Shown here in pieces: positions 1 to 6,800 of a stretch of DNA of 12,097 nucleotides. A program made the position numbers and the translations under genes. This DNA is from Pseudomonadota bacterium. Its GTDB lineage: Bacteria; Myxococcota; UBA9042; PHBI01. The DNA lies in NCBI GenBank assembly GCA_005788935.1, contig SYAK01000360.1:1-12097 (forward strand). The letters are read 5' to 3'. Below the pieces are notes generated by a model. The model did no database searches. It was not told where the DNA came from and was given only the letters and a program-made list of their open reading frames with translations. The stretch's first letter is position 1; each line of letters opens with the position of its first letter.

Positions 1-108
1 CGAAGAACCGGAAGCAGGCCGAGCCCGAGCCCGCGCCGAAGAACCGGAAGCAGGCCGAGCCCAAGCCCGCGCCGAAGAACCGGAAGCAGGCCGAGCCCGA
101 GCTTGAGC
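1..108 (+). repeat. 36-bp tandem repeat, three copies, in coding sequence
   Basis: Three copies with an exact 36-base period occupy 1-36, 37-72 and 73-108. The first two differ at one base (E versus K codon, near base 63). The third diverges only in its last few bases. The period is a multiple of three, so copy-number change keeps the reading frame of the low-complexity protein tail. The array may extend leftwards beyond the window. Confidence 0.9.
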
Positions 109-317
109 CCAAGGGCAGAAAGCAGACCGACGCTGCGCCAGCAGCTGCCAAGGGCAAGCGCGCCCCCGAGCCCGAACCTGTGGCGCCTGGCAAGAACCGG
201 AAGGCGCCCGAGCCAGAGCCCGCGGGCAAGGCGCGCAAGGGTGCAGCCCCCGAGCCGGTCGCTCCAGCGAAGGGCAAGAAGGGCGCCCCGCCTCCCCCAC
301 CCGCCCGCAAGCGCTGA
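1..317 (+). CDS. C-terminal tail of a Lys/Pro/Glu/Ala-rich protein (5' truncated)
   Basis: Reading from base 3 there is an open frame to a TGA at 315-317; the beginning lies outside the window. The 104 visible residues are almost entirely K, R, P, A, E and G. They begin with three copies of a 12-residue unit close to KNRKQAEPEPAP. The rest loosely continues the theme with blocks such as APEPEP and GKNRK, and the protein ends PPPPPARKR. No folded domain is visible. Such alternating basic and proline-rich tails are usually disordered and often bind nucleic acid or cross the cell envelope, but the sequence does not say which applies here. The main domain cannot be named from this fragment. The hypothetical gene starting at 375 follows 57 bases later on the same strand and could be co-transcribed. 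The frame is supported by codon-regular repeats and by the absence of stops. Function is unknown. Confidence 0.72.
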   Translation, partial: KNRKQAEPEPAPKNRKQAEPKPAPKNRKQAEPELEPKGRKQTDAAPAAAKGKRAPEPEPVAPGKNRKAPEPEPAGKARKGAAPEPVAPAKGKKGAPPPPPARKR

Positions 318-374
318 CGTGCCGACGGATCGACCCGGGTGAGCGCGACGGGACCTGAGACGGGAGGCGAGGAC

Positions 375-965
375 ATGCACGGCGAGACGCTCAGCGACAC
401 GGAGATATCGGAGCAGCTCGCGCTGCGGCGCCAGCGCTTCGAGCATGTGGTGGGCGACATGCGCACGCTGCTGCGGCATGACCTCGAGCAGTTTGCGGTC
501 CGCGAGACGAAGCGGGTCTTCCTCGCGGAGGCGGCTGTCGCGTCAGCGCTGTCCCTCGAGGCCGTGAAGGCGCTGCGGCTCGGCGCGCAGGCGGTCGGGC
601 GACAGTCCGCAGAGGCGGCGCTGCTGGCGCTCGCGGACCTCGCGCTGTGGGAGGCGGGGGCGGCGCTGACGGCGGACGAACGGGGGCGCGAGCTCTCGGC
701 CGTCGAGCCGGTGTGGCGGCACATCCGGGCCGTGGAGGCTGCGATCGCGGGGTACCTCGAGGGGCACGGGTTCCGCCCGTCGCCGCCCGTGGCCTACCGA
801 CCGCCGGCCTTCTTCGTCGCGGGCCTGTACATGCCGGGCCTCGTCGAGCACTACTGGCGTATCATCGCGGAGATCCGCGAGCTTGGCCTGCAGCGGACCG
901 CGCTCGCCGAACGGACCGCCCGCGAGAAGCTGCAGGCGGTGTGGGACGCCTCCGAGCGGGGCTGA
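375..965 (+). CDS. hypothetical helical protein
   Basis: This 196-residue protein is not recognised as a member of any named family. I chose the ATG at 375 because GGAGG at 363-367 sits seven bases upstream. A GTG at 339 in the same frame has no ribosome binding site and would add only 12 residues. The sequence is rich in Ala, Leu, Glu and Arg with no signal peptide or membrane segment, so it is probably cytosolic and mostly helical. A more distinctive stretch lies near residues 142-175 and contains YRPPAFFVAGLYMPG followed by EHYWRIIAEIRELGL. Its aromatic and proline content suggests a folded, conserved core rather than random coding. The gene stands 57 bases after the preceding frame and is followed by a GC-rich hairpin, so it may end that transcript. 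Function is unknown. Confidence 0.75.
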   Translation: MHGETLSDTEISEQLALRRQRFEHVVGDMRTLLRHDLEQFAVRETKRVFLAEAAVASALSLEAVKALRLGAQAVGRQSAEAALLALADLALWEAGAALTADERGRELSAVEPVWRHIRAVEAAIAGYLEGHGFRPSPPVAYRPPAFFVAGLYMPGLVEHYWRIIAEIRELGLQRTALAERTAREKLQAVWDASERG

Positions 966-974
966 GCTGACTTC

Positions 975-1002
975 GCGCCCCCGCCCGGGCTTGGGTGGGC
1001 GC
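975..1002 (+). terminator. GC-rich hairpin after the hypothetical gene, possible terminator
   Basis: GCGCCC at 975-980 pairs with GGGCGC at 997-1002. An inner CCC/GGG pair (984-986 with 993-995) extends the stem past a small internal loop. It starts 10 bases after the stop codon at 963-965. No T-run follows, so this would be a weak or Rho-assisted terminator at best. Confidence 0.3.
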
Positions 1003-1025
1003 CTAGCGACCACGTCAGGAAGGCC

Positions 1026-1054
1026 TTGACCGGCGCGCCGACTTCCCGTATCTC
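1026..1054 (+). promoter_or_regulatory. predicted sigma70-type promoter of the tRNA gene
   Basis: TTGACC at 1026-1031 is a near-consensus -35 box. After a 17-base spacer, TATCTC at 1049-1054 can serve as the -10 box. Transcription would start near 1061, about nine bases before the mature tRNA 5' end. The -35 is strong and the -10 only partial. Confidence 0.5.
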
Positions 1055-1069
1055 GCGTCTCCACGGTGC

Positions 1070-1146
1070 GGCTGTGTAGCTCAGCTGGTTAGAGCGAGCG
1101 ACTCATAATCGCTAGGTCGACGGTTCAAGTCCGTCCACAGCCACCA
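1070..1146 (+). tRNA. tRNA with anticodon CAU (Ile2 or elongator Met)
   Basis: The 77-base cloverleaf is complete. The acceptor stem is GGCTGTG (1070-1076) with CACAGCC (1136-1142), and the D stem is GCTC/GAGC. The anticodon stem AGCGA/TCGCT encloses the loop CTCATAA, with anticodon CAT at 1104-1106. The T stem is GACGG/CCGTC around TTCAAGT. Discriminator A is at 1143 and the CCA end is encoded at 1144-1146. There is no initiator-type run of three G-C pairs in the anticodon stem and 1-72 is paired, so it is not tRNA-fMet. The anticodon arm closely resembles E. coli tRNA-Ile2, in which C34 is changed to lysidine by TilS to read AUA. The acceptor stem is not diagnostic. I lean to Ile2, but elongator Met remains possible. 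Confidence 0.95.
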
Positions 1147-1152
1147 CCTCCG

Positions 1153-1183
1153 AAGCCCGCCTTGATGGCGGGTTTCGTGTTTT
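1153..1183 (+). terminator. intrinsic terminator of the tRNA gene
   Basis: CCCGCC at 1156-1161 pairs with GGCGGG at 1167-1172 across the loop TTGAT. The stem is extended by a G-T and two A-T pairs. The descending arm runs into TTT, CGTG and TTTT, ending at 1183. It begins seven bases after the CCA end, which fits a single-gene tRNA transcript. Confidence 0.82.
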
Positions 1184-1268
1184 CCAGTCCCACGGGATCC
1201 GCAGCCCGCGGCGGGCGATTACGGCCAATCGTGGCGCACCCGGCGAGGGCGTATCCCGAGGATTTGCC

Positions 1269-1296
1269 TTGACGTCCGCGGGCTGCCGCAGATAGG
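1269..1296 (+). promoter_or_regulatory. predicted promoter of the SlyD-Rrf2-AmpG operon
   Basis: TTGACG at 1269-1274 is a good -35 box. A 16-base spacer leads to GATAGG at 1291-1296, a partial -10 box. Transcription would begin near 1303, giving a leader of about 30 bases before the ATG at 1335. A short inverted repeat, CGATT at 1216-1220 and AATCG at 1227-1231, lies about 40 bases upstream of the -35. It could be an operator, but nothing proves this. Confidence 0.45.
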
Positions 1297-1334
1297 TGGC
1301 CCCCACCGTCAAACGCCCGACTAGGGAGCCCCCC

Positions 1335-1781
1335 ATGAAGGTCAAGAAGAACTGCCTCGTGCGGGTGCAATACCGCATCACCGATGACGCGGGGACCGAG
1401 ATCGACGCGTCGACGCCGACCTCCCCGCTCGAGTTCGTCTGCGGTCGCGGTGACGTGGTGTCCGGGCTTGAGCGTGGTGTCATCGGGCTCGAGATCGGCG
1501 CGAAGAAGCGCATCACGATCCCGCCCGAGGACGCGTACGGGCCGCACGATCCGAAGCTGCTGAAGGAGCTGCCGCGCGCTGGCTTCCCCGCGCACCTCGA
1601 GCTCGTCGAGGGGCAGCGGTTCAGCTACCGGTCGGCGCAGAACGCGGAGCTGACCTACCGGGTCCGCGAGATCCGGGCCGAGTCCATCGTCGCAGACTTC
1701 AACCACCCGCTCGCGGGCAAGTCCCTCTTCTATGACGTCGAGGTCGTCGGCGTGAGCGAAGACACGGGCGACGGCAAGTGA
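1335..1781 (+). CDS. slyD: SlyD-type FKBP peptidyl-prolyl cis-trans isomerase
   Basis: This 148-residue cytosolic protein belongs to the FKBP family of peptidyl-prolyl isomerases. These proteins catalyse cis-trans rotation about Xaa-Pro bonds and act as folding helpers. The ATG at 1335 is preceded by AGGGAG at 1323-1328, six bases away, so I prefer it to a GTG at 1296. FKBP landmarks are GDVVSGLERGVIGLEIG (residues 39-55) and the catalytic-pocket segment IPPEDAYG (62-69). The insert-in-flap chaperone lobe spans about 70-120. The SlyD-type end DFNHPLAGKSLFYDVEV starts at 121. The His/Cys-rich metal-binding tail of E. coli SlyD is missing; the protein stops after a short acidic end. No signal peptide is present. 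It is the first gene of an operon with an Rrf2 regulator 19 bases downstream. The family is certain. The symbol is given because of the IF domain and the HPLAGK motif. Confidence 0.9.
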   Translation: MKVKKNCLVRVQYRITDDAGTEIDASTPTSPLEFVCGRGDVVSGLERGVIGLEIGAKKRITIPPEDAYGPHDPKLLKELPRAGFPAHLELVEGQRFSYRSAQNAELTYRVREIRAESIVADFNHPLAGKSLFYDVEVVGVSEDTGDGK

Positions 1782-1800
1782 CGGGCGCGGGGGGCACGCG

Positions 1801-2328
1801 ATGAAGCTCTCGACCCGCGGCGAATATGGCCTGCGCGCGATGCTCTACCTCGCGATGCGCGCGGACGACGGCGAGCAGCTGCTGCAGGCCCACGAGATCT
1901 CCGAGGCGCAGGACATCCCGTCGCACTACCTCAAGCAGATCCTGTCGCGCCTTCGGGCGGCGGGCCTCGTCAAGGCGACGCGCGGCCCGTCGGGTGGACA
2001 CGGTCTCGCGCGGGCCGCGCATGAGATTTCGGTCGGCGAGGTCATTCAGTGCCTCGAGGGGCAGCTGACGAGCGTCGACGCCATCCTCGACCTGCCGTGC
2101 AACATCAAGGTCGGCTCACAACACTGTGTGATCAAGGAGTTCCTCGTCGAGGTGAAGTCGGCGGTCGAGCGGCTGCTCTACCAGCGCACCCTCGCCGAGC
2201 TCGCGACGCGCCAGGACGCGCTGTCGAAGCACGGGATCCTGGTCCAGCCCCGGATCATGCGGCCCCCGCCCGGTCGCCCGGTGCTGGCCGCGCCGCCGCT
2301 GGATGACGATCTGCTCGACGACGCCTGA
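1801..2328 (+). CDS. Rrf2-family transcriptional regulator
   Basis: A DNA-binding regulator of 175 residues in the Rrf2 family (IscR, NsrR, CymR and relatives). It opens with the classic MKLSTRGEYGLRAMLYLA, in which winged-helix helix 1 begins. The recognition region IPSHYLKQILSRLRAAGLV spans about 39-57, and the wing ATRGPSGGHGLAR spans 59-71. The dimerisation helix includes CVIKEFLVEVKSAV. Cys100 and Cys109 lie in the segment that holds Fe-S ligands in IscR and NsrR. Only two cysteines are there, spaced C-x8-C, instead of the usual three, with His108 next to the second. It could therefore bind a cluster with a non-Cys ligand, form a disulfide, or sense something else. A Pro-rich tail with an acidic end (about 150-175) is an addition to the family core. 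It sits 19 bases after slyD and 3 bases before the permease gene, which suggests autoregulation of this operon. Confidence 0.9.
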   Translation: MKLSTRGEYGLRAMLYLAMRADDGEQLLQAHEISEAQDIPSHYLKQILSRLRAAGLVKATRGPSGGHGLARAAHEISVGEVIQCLEGQLTSVDAILDLPCNIKVGSQHCVIKEFLVEVKSAVERLLYQRTLAELATRQDALSKHGILVQPRIMRPPPGRPVLAAPPLDDDLLDDA

Positions 2329-2331
2329 GCC

Positions 2332-3618
2332 GTGGGCCCTCCCCTGCCCTCGACAGACGTTGGCCTGGCGCCTCACCGAGGGGGACGCACGCGGCGACTC
2401 GGTGCGCTGCTGCTGCTCGGCGTGGCCTCGGGGCTGCCGTTCGACCTCGGGAACGCGACGCTGCAGTCGTGGCTGACCGAGGCGGGCTGGACGCTCGCCG
2501 ACCTCGGCGCGCTGTCGCTCGTCGGTCTGCCTTACGTCCTGAAGCCTGTCTGGAGCCCGCTGCTCGACCGCTTCGTCGCGCCCTGGCCGTTCGGGCTGCT
2601 AGGGCGGCGGCGGGGGTGGATGGCGCTGTCGCAGCTCGGGTGCACGGCCGCGCTGGTCGCACTCGCGCTGGGACCGGTCGAGGTGGCGGTCATCGCCGGG
2701 CTCGCGGTCGCACTCGCGTTCTTCTCGGCCTCCCAGGACATCGTGGTGGACGCGTGGCGGACGGATGCGCTGCCGCTCGAGGCGCGCGGCCTCGGGGCCG
2801 CTGTCGCGTCGTGGGGCTACCGACTCGGGATGACGCTCGCCGGGTTCCTGACGCCGGTGCTCGCCGTGACAGCGGGGCTCGGCTGGTCAACGGCGTACCT
2901 CGCGATGGCGGGCGTCATGGCGGCGGGTCTGGTCGCGACCCTGGCGGCCCCCCCGGAGGACGGGGCGGTGAAGGCGCCGCGGACGCTGGCCGAGGCCGTC
3001 GTGGTGCCTTTCCGGGACCTCGCGACGCGACGGGCGGCGGGGTGGCTGCTGTGGCTCGTCGTGACCTACAAGCTCGGCGACGCCTTCGGCTCGAGCCTGT
3101 TCTCGGCCTTCCTGCAGCGGGGGCTCGGCTTCCGCCCCGACGAGGTGGCGGCGCTCCGGAAGACCGTCGGGGTCCTCGCGATCCTCGGCGGCATGGCCAT
3201 CGGCGGCCTGATGATGACGCGGCTGCGGCTGCGCACGGCGCTGCTCGCCTTCGGTGTGCTGCAGGCCGTGACGAACCTCGGCTTCGCGGCGCTCGCGGTG
3301 ACGCACCGGGACTTCGGGCTGCTCGGCGCCGCGATCGTGGCCGAGAATCTCGCGACAGGCCTCGGCTCGGTGGCCTTCGTGGCCTTGCTGACCGCGCTGT
3401 GTGACGCGCGATTCTCCGCATTCCAATACGCATTACTGTCGTCGCTCGCCGTGCTCGGCTCGAAGGTCGTCGGGCCGATCGCGGGGCCGACCGCGGAGGC
3501 GCTCGGCTGGGGACCGTTCTTCGCGGTCTCGATGGTCGTGGCGCTGCCCGGGCTTGGGTTGGTGGTGGCCTTGCGGAGGCCGATCGGCGATCTTGACGCG
3601 CGGCCTCGGGCGGATTGA
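2332..3618 (+). CDS. AmpG-like MFS permease (muropeptide uptake family)
   Basis: An inner-membrane transporter of the major facilitator superfamily, 428 residues, most like AmpG. AmpG imports GlcNAc-anhydroMurNAc peptides for cell-wall recycling and, in enterobacteria, beta-lactamase induction. Family landmarks include LLLLGVASGLPF in the first membrane helix and LTEAGWTLADLG with SLVGLPYVLKPVWSPLLDRF in the second. LGRRRGW is in the following loop and FSASQDIVVDAWR is in helix 4. FQYALLSSLAVLG lies near residues 363-375. I count about 12 hydrophobic segments, fewer than the 14 of E. coli AmpG (491 residues). The start is a GTG three bases after the regulator's stop, without a clear Shine-Dalgarno sequence. 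Translational coupling is therefore likely, and no other ATG, GTG or TTG occurs before helix 1. Substrate is inferred from family only; some PAT-family members transport acetyl-CoA or siderophores. It is the last gene of the SlyD-Rrf2 operon. Confidence 0.85.
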   Translation: MGPPLPSTDVGLAPHRGGRTRRLGALLLLGVASGLPFDLGNATLQSWLTEAGWTLADLGALSLVGLPYVLKPVWSPLLDRFVAPWPFGLLGRRRGWMALSQLGCTAALVALALGPVEVAVIAGLAVALAFFSASQDIVVDAWRTDALPLEARGLGAAVASWGYRLGMTLAGFLTPVLAVTAGLGWSTAYLAMAGVMAAGLVATLAAPPEDGAVKAPRTLAEAVVVPFRDLATRRAAGWLLWLVVTYKLGDAFGSSLFSAFLQRGLGFRPDEVAALRKTVGVLAILGGMAIGGLMMTRLRLRTALLAFGVLQAVTNLGFAALAVTHRDFGLLGAAIVAENLATGLGSVAFVALLTALCDARFSAFQYALLSSLAVLGSKVVGPIAGPTAEALGWGPFFAVSMVVALPGLGLVVALRRPIGDLDARPRAD

Positions 3619-3761
3619 GCCGCAGGCCAGGACAGGCACCGAGGACGCCAGGCAGGGCGGTCGGAGGGGGCTGGCGCGAGGTTGGTGTCGTCGGCATCTT
3701 GCGGCAACCCCTGCGGTTCGGGCGGTTCTGGACCGTGTGGACGCTGCCGCGGGTGTAGCGC

Positions 3762-3791
3762 TTGACCCGAGGCCGCGGGATGAGGCATCCA
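3762..3791 (+). promoter_or_regulatory. possible promoter of the repeat lipoprotein gene
   Basis: TTGACC at 3762-3767 matches the -35 boxes seen before the tRNA and slyD. The -10 is weak: CATCCA at 3786-3791 after 18 bases. If real, transcription starts just before the ATG at 3822. This would also exclude the TTG at 3762 as a translation start. Confidence 0.3.
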
Positions 3792-3821
3792 ATGATGTCC
3801 CCGAGCCAGGTGAGAGTGCCG

Positions 3822-6800
3822 ATGAACGAGCGTCGCCCTGTGGTCCGGCCCATGTACCTTGCCCCCGCGTCCCGGGCGATGCGCCATCGCGTGCGGCTGC
3901 TCGTGCTGCTCGGCGTCTTCGCGCAGCTCGCGGCGTGCGGTGACAGCGACAACGGGTCCTCGACGGACGCGACCTGCACACCCGGGGCCGACGGTTGCCC
4001 GTGCAGCGAGGCGGCGCCCTGCGATCCTCGCGCCGACGCAGGTCCCGCCAGTGACCTCGGCGCGACCGTCGACGTCGCCCCAGGCCTCGACGGAGGCGGG
4101 CTGTCGGGCCCGTCCTGTGAGGGTGGCCCCCCGCTCGAGGCCTTCTGCCCATGCCGCGACGACGAGGACTGCGGCTCGAGCGTCTGCCTGCCTGCGCGCG
4201 ACGACGCGGCGACAGCGCTGTGCTCGCGCACCTGCTTCGACGCGTGCCCCGAGGGGTGGTCATGCACCCCCGTCCAGCTGCCCGGGACCGACCCGGTCTT
4301 CATGTGCGTGCAGATGCACCTGAACCTCTGCCGCCCCTGCACGACGGACGCCCAGTGCCAGACCGGGCCAGCCCCCTCGACCGCCGACCGCTGCGTCGTC
4401 CACGGGGACACCGCTGGGAGCTTCTGCGGCACGGCCTGCGAGGTCGACGCCGACTGTCCGGGCGGCTTCGCCTGCCGCGAGGCCCGCGCCCTCGAGAACG
4501 GCGCCACCGTCCGCCAATGCCTGCCCGCCGACCCCGGGGCGTCGTGTGAGTGCTCGGCCCGCGCCGTCTCGGAGGGCGCCTGGACCCGCTGCAGCTACGG
4601 TGACTGCCAGGGGACGCGCACCTGCTCACCCGACGGCCTGTCGGCCTGCCTCGACCCCGACGGCGGGGCCTGTCAGCTCGACTCGGCCGTCCGTGTCCGC
4701 TTTGACGCGCAGGGGGGGACGCCGGTCCTGCCGGACACGCGCGAGCTGCCGCTCGGTCAGCCCTATGGCGCGCTGCCGGAGACCACCCGCGCGGGGCACG
4801 ACTTCCTCGGCTGGTGGACCGAGACCGGGGGTCAGGGCTCCCGCGTCTTCGAATCGACGCTCGTCGCCCGCAGCGAGCCGCATGTCCTGTACGCCGCCTG
4901 GTCGGGCACGAGCGCGCTCGTCACCTTCGAACCCGCGGGCGGGTCGGTCCCCATCCCGAGCGCCAAGCAGGTCACGTTTGGTGGCACGTACGGTGGACTG
5001 CCGACGTCGGACCGCGAGGGCTACGCCTTTGACGGCTGGTGGACCACCCCCGAGGGTGCGGGCGAGCGCGTGACCCCGACGTCGCTCGTCGCTATCGAGG
5101 GTCCGCACACGCTGTGGGCGCGCTGGCGCCCGGGGACGTTCACGGTGAGCTTCGACCCGCGCGGCGGGTCGGCCGTGAACCCGGCGACCGTGACGGTGAC
5201 CTTCGGGTCGGCCTATGGCGAGCTGCCGACATCGCAGCGCCCGGGGTTCGCCTTCGCGGGCTGGAACACGTCGGCCGACGGGACGGGCGCCGCGGTGACC
5301 GCCGCGACTGAGGTCGCGACCCCCCGGAATCACACGCTGTTCGCGACATGGAAGGCCCTCGCCATTGCGGTTGCGTTTGACGCGGGTGATGGCGAGACGC
5401 CCGTCCCGACGACGAAGAACGTGACCTTCGCCGAGGCCTACGGGCCGCTCGCGGTGACGTTCCGACGCGGTCACGTCTTCGATGGCTGGTACACCGAGGC
5501 GGGGGGCCAGGGGTCGCTTGTCGAGCCGATGACCCGCGTCACGAACCCGGCGCCGCACACGCTGCACGCGGGCTGGACTGTCGCGCGCTACCGCGTGACC
5601 TTCGACCCCGACGGCGGCTCACAGCCCATCCCGGGGGCCCGCGAGGTCACCTGGGGCACAGCCTACGGACCGCTCCCGACGACGGCGCGCGAGGGCTATA
5701 CCTTCGCAGGCTGGCACACCGGGCGGGACGGCGCGGGGACCCCGGTCGAGCCGACGACGACGGTCGATATCGCCGAGGCGCACACGCTCTACGCCCGCTG
5801 GACGCCGAACACGTACGCTGTGACGTTTGACGCGGGCGAAGGCGAGGCCGCGACGCCGCCAGGCAAGACCGTGACCTTTGGCGCGGCCTACGGAGCGCTC
5901 GCGACCACCGCGCGGATCGGCTACCGCTTTGACGGCTGGGCGACGGCCCCGGACGGCGCGGGCGTGCTCGTCACCGACGCGACCCCGGTCACGCGCGCCG
6001 CCGACCACACGCTCCACGCGCGCTGGACAGCCGAGCAGATCACGGTCCGATTCGACAGCGCGGGCGGCGCGGAGCCGGAGCCGCCGACCCGTGTGGTCAC
6101 GTACGATGCGCCCTACGGCCCGCTCGCGACGACGACCCGGCCAGGCTACGACTTCGGCGGGTGGTTCAAGGCGCCAGGCGGACCCGCGGGCGGCGGAGAC
6201 GCCGTGACGTCGGCGACCCCGGTCGAGGACCCGTCCTCCCATACGCTCTATGCCCACTGGATCGCGAAACAACTCGCGGTCACCTTCCTCCCCGCTAGCG
6301 GGGCGCCGCCAACCCCGGGCACGAAGCTCGTGACGTTCGACAGCCCGTACGGCGCGCTCGCGACGACGTCCCGCCCGGGCTACACGCTGGCGGGCTGGTG
6401 GACCGAAGCCGATGGCGGGTCCGAAGTCACGCCCGAGTCGCGTGTCACCAACCCGGAGCCGCACGCGCTGCATGCCCGCTGGACCGCAAACCAGTACACC
6501 GTGACCTTCAGCTCGGCGGGCACGCCGCCAGCCCCAGGGTCGAAGCGCGTCACCTTCGCCACACCGTACGGCCCGCTCGCCACGACCGCGCGCGATGGGT
6601 ATGTCTTCACGGGCTGGTGGACCGCGCCCGCAGGCGGCCTCGAGGTGCGTCCGGAGTCGGTCGTCGAGACCGCGGGACCGCACACGCTGCACGCACAGTG
6701 GCGCGGGGCGACCTACACCGTGACGTTCGATCCCGACGGTGGCACCGCGGTCGACCCGACGACGCAGGCCGTCGTCTTCGCGTCGCCCTACCCCGTCGCG

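Noticed and set aside
339..374. GTG start at 339 for the hypothetical protein
   Set aside because: There is no Shine-Dalgarno sequence before it, whereas GGAGG precedes the ATG at 375 at ideal distance.
982..1000. Similarity of CCCGGGCTTGGGT near 984 to a segment near 3547
   Set aside because: The shared run is short; one copy is in a post-gene hairpin and the other codes for permease residues. Chance in GC-rich DNA explains it.
1070..1335. tRNA 3' end as an integration site for a mobile element
   Set aside because: No duplicate of the tRNA end, integrase or other mobile gene is present in the window.
3762..3821. Extension of the lipoprotein to a TTG start at 3762
   Set aside because: The TTG is part of a likely -35 box, has no ribosome binding site, and would put 58 residues before the lipobox cysteine.
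2915..4507. Long open frame of 530 codons on the minus strand
   Set aside because: It crosses the end of the permease gene, the intergenic region and the start of the lipoprotein gene, with Arg/Ser/Pro-rich nonsense content and no motif.
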